Shown here in pieces: positions 8,790-14,667 of a DNA stretch of 25,853 bases; within the stretch, counting starts at the first letter, position 1, and every line of letters starts with the position of its first letter. The stretch comes from DATKYV01 sp035528275 (GTDB lineage: Bacteria > Acidobacteriota > Terriglobia > UBA7540): the NCBI GenBank assembly GCA_035528275.1, contig DATKYV010000379.1, positions 1 to 25,853 of the forward strand, read 5' to 3'. The position numbers and the translations under genes were made by a program. The notes beneath the pieces were generated by a model. The model did no database searches. It was not told where the DNA came from and saw only the letters and a list, made by a program, of their open reading frames with translations.

Positions 8790-8819
8790 TAGATACCATA
8801 TCCGCTTGACTCATGTCAA
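8790..8819 (-). promoter_or_regulatory. Promoter candidate for the Gfo/Idh gene with an overlapping inverted repeat
   Basis: On the minus strand TTGACA (plus 8814-8819, perfect consensus) is followed after 18 bases by TATCTA (plus 8790-8795, weak). The -35 box lies inside TTGACTCATGTCAA (8806-8819), whose five-base arms TTGAC and GTCAA are inverted around four bases; a regulator bound there would cover the -35. The leader would be about 135 bases. Confidence 0.4.
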
Positions 8820-8970
8820 TTTCCCCGGCAGGCTGCGGAAAAAACACGCAGCTTGAGCCTCCCTTTCGCACTCATTCACTGGGTTGAAATCGAAACAGGA
8901 CGCGCACCGCCCCGACGGCGTGCCTCACGGCCTCGCAGGTTATCCCGTCCCCGCCGTCCGGCATCTAAGT

Positions 8971-8976
8971 TATACT
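8971..8976 (+). promoter_or_regulatory. -10 box candidate for the S41 protease gene
   Basis: TATACT, five of six to consensus, lies 25 bases before the TTG start codon. No recognisable -35 box stands at the right distance, so strength or sigma factor is uncertain. Confidence 0.35.
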
Positions 8977-9001
8977 GACTGTAGAGGGAGAATCGAAAGG
9001 A

Positions 9002-10579
9002 TTGAATTCCCGGATTTTGCTCACCAGACCTCTTTCGCTTGCCGTCATCCTTCTCACCGCCACCGGACTCTCCGCGCAGACTGAAATCCCTCGCGACGAC
9101 GTCACCCAGGAGAGCCTGAGGTTCACAAAAGTTTATTCGCTCGTCGAAGAGAATCTTGCGGAGCCGGTGGACCCGAACCGCGGCATTTTCGACGGCGGCA
9201 TTCGAGGCATGCTCAGGGTTCTTGATCCCTTTTCGTCTTTTCTCGATGAAGACCAGTTCCAACAGCTCAAAGACCAGACGCGGGGAAAGACACGCGGCTT
9301 CGGGTCGATCCTTTACGTTCAGCCGGGGAAGATCATGGTTCTGCAGGCGGCGGAGGGTTCGCCCGCCTGGCGGGCGGGGCTGGGACCCGGCGACGAAATC
9401 GTGGAAGTCAACGGCACGCGCATCGACCGGCTGGACCTCGAGTCGCTGGTTCGCCTGCTGCAGCGCGCCCGCTCGCAGCGCGTGCGGCTGGGAGTCATCC
9501 GCCCCGGACAGGTGGTGGCCCAGGTTTTCGAACTGTTCCCGGCCGAAGTGAATATGCCCAGCGTCGACCAGGCGTTTCTTCTCGAGCCCGGCATTGCTTA
9601 CCTTCACGTTTCCGGCTTCGACCAGAAAACCCCGCGCGAAGTCGCCGCCGCGGTGGAGCGGCTCGGCGGCGCGGAATTGAAGGGCGTGCTGCTCGACCTC
9701 CGCAACAACTTCGGCGGCGTTCTCGAATCGGCCGTCCAGGCAGCCAGCCTGTTCCTGCCGCCCGACCAGACGGTGCTCACGGTGCGCGGCCGGGCGTTTC
9801 CGGAAAGGACGGAACGGACGCGGGCTGTTGCCGCGCGCTTTGAGATGCCGCTCATCGTTCTTATCAACGGCAATACCGCCAGCGCCTCGGAAGTGCTGGC
9901 CGCCGCCCTGCAGGAGCACGACCGGGCGTTGATCGTCGGCGAGCCCAGCTTCGGGAAAGGCGTCGTGGAAACGGTCAGCGAGCTGAGCGAAGGAACCGGC
10001 CTGGTCCTGACCACCGCGCAGTATTTCACCCCCAGCGGGCGCTCTCTCCAGCGGCCCATTCCCGGAACGTTGCTGGCGGAAGCAACCGCGGGCGCCGATC
10101 CGGCGTCCGAGGCGACGCCCGAATTCCGCACCGCCGGCGGAAGGCCCCTCACTTCCGGTGGCGGCATTACGCCGGACGTCGTGGCTCCCGGCCGTGAGCT
10201 CGATCCCTGGGTGACATTCCTGAACCAGCGCGGCACGTTCACGACTTTTTCCTCCGAGTTCCTCACCACCGGCGAGCGCGTGAATCGCTCGTTCGAACCC
10301 GATGCCCCAGTGCTTGCCCGGTTCCGCGACTTTCTGGACCGGCAGAGAATTCGTGTCCCCGAAGAGTATTGGGGCGAGGACCAGGATTTTCTGAAGCTCC
10401 GCATCAAGACGGAGCTCTTCAACCTTGTCTTCGGCCTCGACGTGGGAGAAGAAATCGAAACGCGCAGCGACCCTCAGGTCCGGAAGGCTGCCTCCCTCTT
10501 CCCGAAGATTCCCCAACTGCTGAAACCCTCCGCCCCCAAGAAGAAATCCTCGCCTTCGAAGCCCACCGGCCCACAGTAG
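9002..10579 (+). CDS. Secreted S41-family (C-terminal processing) serine protease with PDZ domain
   Basis: A 525-residue protein that begins with a cleavable signal peptide (L-A-V-I-L-L-T-A-T-G-L-S-A-Q), so it acts in the periplasm. The N-terminal helical part contains D-G-G-I-R-G-M-L-R-V-L-D-P-F-S-S-F-L, typical of CtpA proteases. A PDZ domain spans about residues 95-175 (G-S-P-A-W-R-A-G-L-G-P-G-D-E-I-V-E-V-N-G). The peptidase core has L-L-D-L-R-N-N-F-G-G and the Ser/Lys dyad: Ser294 in N-T-A-S-A-S-E and Lys319 in S-F-G-K-G, 25 residues apart as in characterised C-terminal proteases. The Lys/Pro/Ser-rich tail is probably disordered. The start is TTG at 9002, with GAGGGAG about ten bases and AAAGG one base upstream; no in-frame ATG fits the signal peptide. 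Such proteases trim C-termini of envelope proteins. It stands alone with a short promoter region. Confidence 0.93.
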   Translation: MNSRILLTRPLSLAVILLTATGLSAQTEIPRDDVTQESLRFTKVYSLVEENLAEPVDPNRGIFDGGIRGMLRVLDPFSSFLDEDQFQQLKDQTRGKTRGFGSILYVQPGKIMVLQAAEGSPAWRAGLGPGDEIVEVNGTRIDRLDLESLVRLLQRARSQRVRLGVIRPGQVVAQVFELFPAEVNMPSVDQAFLLEPGIAYLHVSGFDQKTPREVAAAVERLGGAELKGVLLDLRNNFGGVLESAVQAASLFLPPDQTVLTVRGRAFPERTERTRAVAARFEMPLIVLINGNTASASEVLAAALQEHDRALIVGEPSFGKGVVETVSELSEGTGLVLTTAQYFTPSGRSLQRPIPGTLLAEATAGADPASEATPEFRTAGGRPLTSGGGITPDVVAPGRELDPWVTFLNQRGTFTTFSSEFLTTGERVNRSFEPDAPVLARFRDFLDRQRIRVPEEYWGEDQDFLKLRIKTELFNLVFGLDVGEEIETRSDPQVRKAASLFPKIPQLLKPSAPKKKSSPSKPTGPQ

Positions 10580-10942
10580 CCGAGGTCCTGGCTCCCGTCG
10601 GCCAACAGGACGTTGACGCAGGCCATGAGCGGCGGCCGGTTTATGCCAAATTCCCTGCCAAACTGGATTTGTCCGGCCGAGAATAGCTTCGATTTGAATA
10701 CGTTTTTTCTGAACCGGTTCTGTATTTTCAACAACATAGCGGCTTTGCTTTTGCGTTTTAGGCGTCTCTGGCCTCCAGCCCGAACTCGCCGTCTGTTCTC
10801 AAAACCTTCGGCGGGTGTGAAGCGGGTGACGGGGTTTTCGGGGCAGGCCTCCAGGGGCATTTCGGAGAGCAACCCCAGGAGCCCGAAGGCGGCTCCTTTC
10901 AGGCGGGGGTGGCGGTTCGGGGTCCTCATGGCCTAGCTAGCT
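10580..10942. other. Region without a convincing gene: AT-rich patch and palindromes
   Basis: Following the protease, these bases show no recognisable protein. An AT-rich patch (about 10687-10755) stands out against the GC-rich background and is centred on the perfect palindrome GAACCGGTTC (10711-10720) with flanking TTGAA/TTCAA. CTAGCTAGCTAG (10933-10944) is a 12-base palindrome made of three CTAG units. A minus-strand reading frame from ATG 10929 to 10474 could follow the promoter at 10943-10971, but its protein is unlike anything I recognise, is rich in Arg and Gly, and runs about 100 bases antisense into the protease gene. Confidence 0.5.
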
Positions 10943-10971
10943 AGCCTATAACAATGAGGCCGAGCTGTCAA
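10943..10971 (-). promoter_or_regulatory. Leftward promoter candidate overlapping a truncated gene end
   Basis: On the minus strand TTGACA (plus 10966-10971, perfect) is followed after 17 bases by TAGGCT (plus 10943-10948), which keeps the key T, A and final T. Transcription would start near 10936 within the CTAG palindrome, about seven bases before an ATG at 10929, giving an almost leaderless message or a non-coding RNA. Confidence 0.35.
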
Positions 10972-11182
10972 CCGGAATCTTTAGCGCGGAGGGGTGCCCA
11001 CCCGGAACGCCTCGAATGGGATTCGAAGCGCCCAGGAAAGGCCCGGAAACGCCCACCATGGTTTTGAATTCGACGATTGCCGCGCCCGGAGGCACAGCGG
11101 ATTGCGCAGCGGCATTTTGCAAAGACGCAATGCCGAGAAGCAGTAAACTCGTGGCGGGTAGCGTGGCTTTTCTCACGATCAT
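10946..11182 (-). pseudogene. 3'-truncated gene for a small secreted protein
   Basis: A 78-codon frame begins with a clear signal peptide (A-T-S-L-L-L-L-G-I-A-S-L-Q-N-A-A-A-Q) and continues A-A-I-V-E-F-K-T-M-V-G-V-S-G-P-F-L-G, then N-P-I-R-G-V-P-G-G. From memory this resembles the start of a secreted family that continues G-L-P-W-V and is roughly twice as long; here it changes at about 11000 to an unrelated tail (H-P-S-A-L-K-I-P-V) and stops at 10946-10948. The Shine-Dalgarno GGAGGG lies immediately against the ATG at 11182 but seven bases from GTG at 11176, so GTG is the better start. The 5' end is intact; the 3' half has been lost to a deletion or rearrangement, or this is an assembly join. 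Function is unknown. Confidence 0.5.
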
Positions 11183-11501
11183 CCCTCCTCAAGATTAGTC
11201 AGTCGCGTGTTCTACATCGCCCCGGCGGCGTTCTGCCGTCGCGACCGGATGGGGGCGAGTGCAATGCAGCAAGAGGCAGGCACCGGCGGCGTCTGTGAAT
11301 CTCCCCGCGGCACAGCACTGGATTGAGGATGCTATCTGCCTGTTGAAACCCCACCCCGACGGTAATCTGGATCGCCCCCAGATTACCGGCCGCGGCCGGC
11401 GCGGATGTCACGGCCCTGTCATCAGTTGGCAATCAGTTCGTCGCTGGATTGGCGGCTGGGATGGTTCGATGGAGAGTTCTTGGTGGGCGCGAGCCCGGCC
11501 C
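11183..11501. other. Intergenic region with a strong hairpin and an adjoining palindrome
   Basis: No gene is supported in these 319 bases. The hairpin at 11360-11388 and the palindrome at 11386-11399 are the only structured elements seen. Confidence 0.5.
11360..11388. repeat. Perfect 11-bp stem-loop
   Basis: CGGTAATCTGG (11360-11370) and CCAGATTACCG (11378-11388) pair perfectly around a seven-base loop ATCGCCC. It overlaps CCGGCCGCGGCCGG (11386-11399), a perfect 14-base palindrome. Neither strand has a T-tract after the stem, so it is not a classic intrinsic terminator. It lies about 115 bases beyond the aminotransferase stop codon and could protect or end that transcript, or be an operator. 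Confidence 0.55.
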
Positions 11502-12797
11502 TCAAGCTTTCTGAGCTACCTCGCGGACGACTTCGAGCGCAGCGTCGATTTCGGCTTCGCTATTGTAGATCTGGCAGGAGTGGCGGACTCCAAGTGGGTC
11601 GCTCATGGCGCGGACGCGCAGGCGGCGTCGAGTCCACAAAGCTTCCTGAAGGCCAGCGCCCGTCATCCCCTCCACCGCATAGACGGCGACCGCACCCGCG
11701 ATTTCCGGGTGGACGGGCGAATTGATCTTGACGCCCGGAATTTCCTTCAAGCCCTCACGCAATCGGTCGGCGAGCGCGCGAATCCGGTTCCGCACACGTT
11801 CGGGCCCGATGCGAAAGTGGAAGTCGAGCGCGGCGTCGAATCCTGTTTGCAGCGAGCGGTTTCCCGTGCCGTACTGCATGAAGCGGTACATTCCATCGGC
11901 GTGGTTGTCCCACTGAGCGCTGCACAGCGTCGTCCAAAACATCTCTTGCCTCTCGCGGCGGATGTAGAGCATGCCGTTGCCGGCGGGCGCGAGCAGCCAC
12001 TTGTGGGGACTCGAGAAGTAGGCGTCGCAGTCGAGCGCCTTGAGGTCTACTTCGACCTGGCCGACGGCCTGCGCGCCGTCGATGAGCGCCAGGCAATTGT
12101 GCTCGTGGGCCAATTGCGTCAGGCGCTTGACGGGCAGCACCACGGCGGTCGCGGAAATGATGTGCGGAAACGCCAGGACGCGCGTTCGCGGCGTGATGGC
12201 CTCGGAAAACAGGCGAACCAACTCGTCCGGGTCGTTCGCGGGGACGGGAATCTTCACTTGCTTCCAGACGATGCCGTCGCGCTTGGCGCGCATCTGCCAG
12301 CCGCAAACCCCTCCGGGGTGCTCCTGGTCCGTTGTGACGACCTCGTCGCCCTCTTTGAGGTCTACGCCGTTCGCCAGGAAGTTCATGCCGAAGGTGGCGT
12401 TCTGGGTGATGGCCAAATCGAGCGCGTGGGCGTTGACGAGCTTCCCCAACTTCTCGCGCAGCGGCAGTTCCGGCGTGTAGCCGCTGAACCATTCAGGGAC
12501 GCGAGGTGAATAGTCCCAGCGGGTAATGGTGAGCTGGAGCGTCCGCATCTCTTCGATGACGCGCTCGAGGACGGGGCGTGGCGTCGCCCCCAGGGTAGAG
12601 GTGTTGAAGAAGGCCTCACCCGGTGTAATGTAGAACTGCTCGCGGATGCGCTCCCAAAAAGCCGGATCGGCGCCGTCCGGCCAGGGAGGGGCAGGGGCGG
12701 GCCGCGCGGCGCTTGCCGGAGCGGGCGTTGCCACCCCGCGCGTGGCGAGCAGCGACGGAGCTACCAACGTGCTGAGGAAACTTCGACGGTTCAGCAT
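11502..12797 (-). CDS. Class V aminotransferase (isopenicillin-N-epimerase/cysteine-desulfurase-like), Tat-exported
   Basis: A 431-residue fold-type I PLP enzyme. The twin-arginine-type leader (L-N-R-R-S-F-L-S-T-L, then Ala/Pro-rich sequence to about residue 38) predicts export. The body shows F-F-N-T-S-T-L-G-A-T-P near residue 63, D-Q-E-H-P-G-G near 158, the PLP-ring Asp in A-L-I-D-G-A-Q-A-V-G-Q (Asp240), and the Schiff-base lysine in F-S-S-P-H-K-W-L-L-A-P (Lys266), followed by G-N-G-M-L-Y-I-R. The ATG at 12797 was chosen for its AGGAGGGG ribosome site. Family members perform transamination, epimerisation or C-S cleavage; the substrate cannot be told. It is the last gene of the thioesterase-Rid-aminotransferase set, 69 bases after the Rid gene. 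Rid proteins often clean up after PLP enzymes, so a functional link is plausible. Confidence 0.9.
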   Translation of the reverse strand: MLNRRSFLSTLVAPSLLATRGVATPAPASAARPAPAPPWPDGADPAFWERIREQFYITPGEAFFNTSTLGATPRPVLERVIEEMRTLQLTITRWDYSPRVPEWFSGYTPELPLREKLGKLVNAHALDLAITQNATFGMNFLANGVDLKEGDEVVTTDQEHPGGVCGWQMRAKRDGIVWKQVKIPVPANDPDELVRLFSEAITPRTRVLAFPHIISATAVVLPVKRLTQLAHEHNCLALIDGAQAVGQVEVDLKALDCDAYFSSPHKWLLAPAGNGMLYIRRERQEMFWTTLCSAQWDNHADGMYRFMQYGTGNRSLQTGFDAALDFHFRIGPERVRNRIRALADRLREGLKEIPGVKINSPVHPEIAGAVAVYAVEGMTGAGLQEALWTRRRLRVRAMSDPLGVRHSCQIYNSEAEIDAALEVVREVAQKA

Positions 12798-12866
12798 GTC
12801 GACCCCTCCTGAGGAATTCGCAAAGGAAATTCTGACGCACCACCCGCGGCGTCCACACACCGCCGC

Positions 12867-13256
12867 TTAGGCGACGGCGTCCGCCTCGATTTCCACCAGC
12901 ATCTCCGGATCAATCAGGCGCGCCACGCCGATCAGGGCGGTGGCGGGATGGATTTCGCCGAACAATTCGGCGTGCGCCTTCGCCGCTTCCTCCCACCGAT
13001 CGATATCGGTGAGGTAAATGCGTGTCCGGACAACGTGTTCGAGGCTCAGGCCCAAGCGAGTGAGTGCGGATTCGATATTGCGGATGGCCTGGACCGACTG
13101 CTGGTAAACGTCGCCGGGAGCCAGGACCTTTCCTGAGGGGTCGGTCCCCGTAGTGCCTGAGACGAAGACCGAGTCGCCCACCTGCACGGCGCGGGCATAG
13201 CCGACTTTGGGCTCCCAAGGGGTTCCGGAAAAGATTTTGGTTCGTTTAACTTTCAT
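12867..13256 (-). CDS. Rid (YjgF/YER057c/UK114)-family protein lacking the catalytic arginine
   Basis: A 129-residue protein of normal family length with the family's core: F-V-S-G-T-T-G-T-D-P-S-G near residue 31, Q-S-V-Q-A-I-R-N-I-E-S-A-L near 53, and the C-terminal I-G-V-A-R-L-I-D-P-E-M-L-V-E-I-E-A. Trimers form ligand clefts between subunits. RidA itself hydrolyses reactive enamines and imines released by PLP enzymes, using an arginine in P-A-R-(S/T). Here that position is Thr106 (H-P-A-T-A-L), so classical deaminase activity is not expected and it belongs to a non-RidA Rid subgroup. The ATG at 13256 has an AGGAG site seven bases upstream; the same frame is open farther upstream only because it overlaps the thioesterase gene. 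It sits between the thioesterase and aminotransferase genes. Confidence 0.9.
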   Translation of the reverse strand: MKVKRTKIFSGTPWEPKVGYARAVQVGDSVFVSGTTGTDPSGKVLAPGDVYQQSVQAIRNIESALTRLGLSLEHVVRTRIYLTDIDRWEEAAKAHAELFGEIHPATALIGVARLIDPEMLVEIEADAVA

Positions 13257-13329
13257 GGTCGTCTCCTGGATAAGGCTCGACGGGGCAAAATCCGTCACGT
13301 GACGGACGGGCCACCAGCCGGGCCCGGGA

Positions 13330-13836
13330 TTATGATTCCTTTTCGAAATAGCGGCGGTGCGCGCTGGCCGCCATGGAAAGCCTCCGTCGCCGCCGCGTGA
13401 GGGCCTCGCGGTGGCGGCGCCGCTCCTCGGCCGTCCGCACGATGAGCGGCGGAACGCTCGTCGGCTTTCCTTGCAGATTGAGGGCAACATAGGTGACAAA
13501 AGCCGAACTCGTTTGCCGATGCTCCCCCGTGAGGGTGTCTTCCATGAAAACCTTGACTTCCACTTCCATCGAGGTGCGAAAGACGCGGGTGACGTACGCG
13601 CGCAGAAGAATAAGCTGACCGACGCGAATCGGGTGAACGAAATCGAGATAGTCCACCGAAACCGTGACCACGTGGCAGCGCGAGTGGCGGTGAGCGGCGA
13701 TGGCGCCCGCGATGTCAATCAAGTGCATGACCTTGCCGCCCAGGATGTTTCCCAGCGGGTTGGCGTCGTTGGGCAGCACCACCTCCACCATGTCCACCGT
13801 CGATTCGGCGACGGTCTTGCCGTTGCGATTTCGCAT
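13330..13836 (-). CDS. Hotdog-fold acyl-CoA thioesterase (YciA/BACH type)
   Basis: A 168-residue cytoplasmic enzyme expected to hydrolyse acyl-CoA to free acid and CoA. The motif P-N-D-A-N-P-L-G-N-I-L-G-G-K-V-M-H-L-I-D (about 22-41) is the family's active-site region, with Asn/Asp at the catalytic position and the G-G-x-x-x-x-x-x-D hotdog helix. S-V-D-Y-L-D-F-V-H-P-I-R-V-G (about 60-73) and the late F-V-T-Y-V-A-L follow. The last 30 residues form an Arg-rich tail (R-R-R-R-R-L) beyond the usual fold. The ATG at 13836 gives the standard N-terminal length; no clear Shine-Dalgarno is seen. It is first in a likely operon with Rid (73 bases on) and aminotransferase, driven by the leftward half of the divergent promoter at 13979-14029. 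Confidence 0.9.
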   Translation of the reverse strand: MRNRNGKTVAESTVDMVEVVLPNDANPLGNILGGKVMHLIDIAGAIAAHRHSRCHVVTVSVDYLDFVHPIRVGQLILLRAYVTRVFRTSMEVEVKVFMEDTLTGEHRQTSSAFVTYVALNLQGKPTSVPPLIVRTAEERRRHREALTRRRRRLSMAASAHRRYFEKES

Positions 13837-13978
13837 GCGTTCGAGACCCGGCGCGTTCCGTATTTCCGCCGGTCCGCTTCAACCTCCGAATCCGCGCCGC
13901 GACGGCTTCCAAGCAAACCTCAGCGCAGGTTCGGACTCTCCAATTGAGAAGATTTTGCGTTTCTAACTTCGACTGTTC

Positions 13979-14029
13979 ATACTATTTCAGCAATCCGCCC
14001 ATTGCAACCCGATTCGGCAGGCGTATAAT
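13979..14029. promoter_or_regulatory. Divergent promoters sharing one palindromic -35 hexamer
   Basis: TTGCAA at 14002-14007 is its own reverse complement. Rightwards it is followed after 16 bases by a perfect TATAAT (14024-14029), serving the small TPR gene at 14104. Leftwards it is followed after 17 bases by TAGTAT (plus 13979-13984, four of six), serving the thioesterase at 13836. Leaders would be about 70 and 135 bases. Confidence 0.5.
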
Positions 14030-14103
14030 GGCCGCCTTTCAGCCCGTAGGGCCGCCTCCCACCAGGGCGCGAGAAACCGGGGAGGGGTTTTCGAGGCCAG
14101 CCC

Positions 14104-14421
14104 ATGAACAAGACCCGTCTCGAATTCCTGCGCGAAACCCTGGCGAGCCGACCCGATGACACCTTCGCCCGCTACGCGTTGGCGCTCGAGCTTTGGAAAT
14201 CGGAAAGGCCCGAGGATGCCTGGGAGCACTTCGACTACCTGCTGAGCCGGCAACCCGAATACTCGGCGACCTACTACCAGGCGGGGACGTTTCTGGCGAG
14301 CCAGGGGCGCCGGGAGGAGGCGCGCAAAATCCTCGCGAAAGGCATCGAGGTGACGGGGCGGCAGGGGAATCCCAATGCCCAGAGCGAATTGCAGAGGACT
14401 CTCGACGAGCTCAGCGACTGA
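14104..14421 (+). CDS. Small TPR-repeat protein
   Basis: A 105-residue protein with about two and a half tetratricopeptide repeats: F-A-R-Y-A-L-A-L-E-L-W-K near residue 21, A-W-E-H-F-D-Y-L-L near 39, A-T-Y-Y-Q-A-G-T-F-L-A near 55, and a last repeat A-R-K-I-L-A-K-G-I. No signal peptide or membrane segment is present, so it is probably a cytoplasmic adaptor. The N-terminus (M-N-K-T-R-L-E-F-L-R) fits the ATG at 14104; only a weak GAGG lies upstream. It has its own strong TATAAT promoter and is divergent from the thioesterase set. Similar short TPR proteins are common in Acidobacteria; the partner is unknown. Confidence 0.85.
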   Translation: MNKTRLEFLRETLASRPDDTFARYALALELWKSERPEDAWEHFDYLLSRQPEYSATYYQAGTFLASQGRREEARKILAKGIEVTGRQGNPNAQSELQRTLDELSD

Positions 14422-14461
14422 GCGGCGGCTCTTCGCACGGCGGCGGAGCCTCCTGGCAGGT

Positions 14462-14571
14462 TGCTCAAAAAGGTTGTTCGCTACATGTAGCGGCGGGTTC
14501 ATCCCGCCATTAGTCCATTCATTGCAGCACGAAGGATGGCGGCATAAAGCCGCCGCTACGGTTTTTCAGCA
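14462..14571. repeat. REP/MITE-like interspersed inverted repeat
   Basis: Two 24-base arms (14487-14510, beginning GTAGCGGCGGGTTCATC, and 14536-14559, ending AAAGCCGCCGCTAC) are inverted copies with 21 of 24 positions matching and a 25-base spacer. Outside them TGCTCAAAAA (14462-14471) and TTTTTCAGCA (14562-14571) form a second inverted pair, nine of ten matching. The stem can fold in RNA or single-stranded DNA, and on the plus strand a T-run follows, so it could also act as a terminator for the small TPR gene. From memory, this GTAGCGGCGG...CCGCC type recurs between genes in Acidobacteria and similar bacteria. Confidence 0.7.
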
Positions 14572-14667
14572 GCCCGCTGGGTCGCGCACCAGGATATGTC
14601 TGATCCGACTTTTCCGCGTTTAACTCATTCCCCGGCGGTGTTCGCACCCGCAACCCCAAGGTGACCC

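Larger units (their letters stand above)
8648..9001. other. Divergent intergenic region between the Gfo/Idh gene and the S41 protease
   Basis: No gene is supported in these 354 bases. The region holds a leftward promoter candidate with an overlapping inverted repeat (8790-8819), a small hairpin (GCTGCG at 8832-8837 with CGCAGC at 8847-8852, nine-base A-rich loop) and a rightward -10 box at 8971-8976. Confidence 0.6.

Noticed and set aside
8876..10516. 546-codon minus-strand frame opposite the S41 protease
   Set aside because: The plus strand has signal peptide, PDZ domain and Ser/Lys dyad; the minus protein shows no family features.
10474..10929. 151-codon minus-strand frame downstream of the 10943-10971 promoter
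   Set aside because: Its protein is not recognisable, it overlaps the protease gene antisense, and codon use is not convincing. It is kept only as a possibility in the region note.
11360..11399. Intrinsic terminator of the aminotransferase operon
   Set aside because: The stem is strong but no T-tract follows on the minus strand and it lies over 100 bases past the stop codon.
12867..13718. Single 283-residue protein spanning the Rid gene and upstream sequence
   Set aside because: The N-terminal half is the thioesterase gene read in the wrong frame. Rid has its own ribosome site and ATG at 13256.
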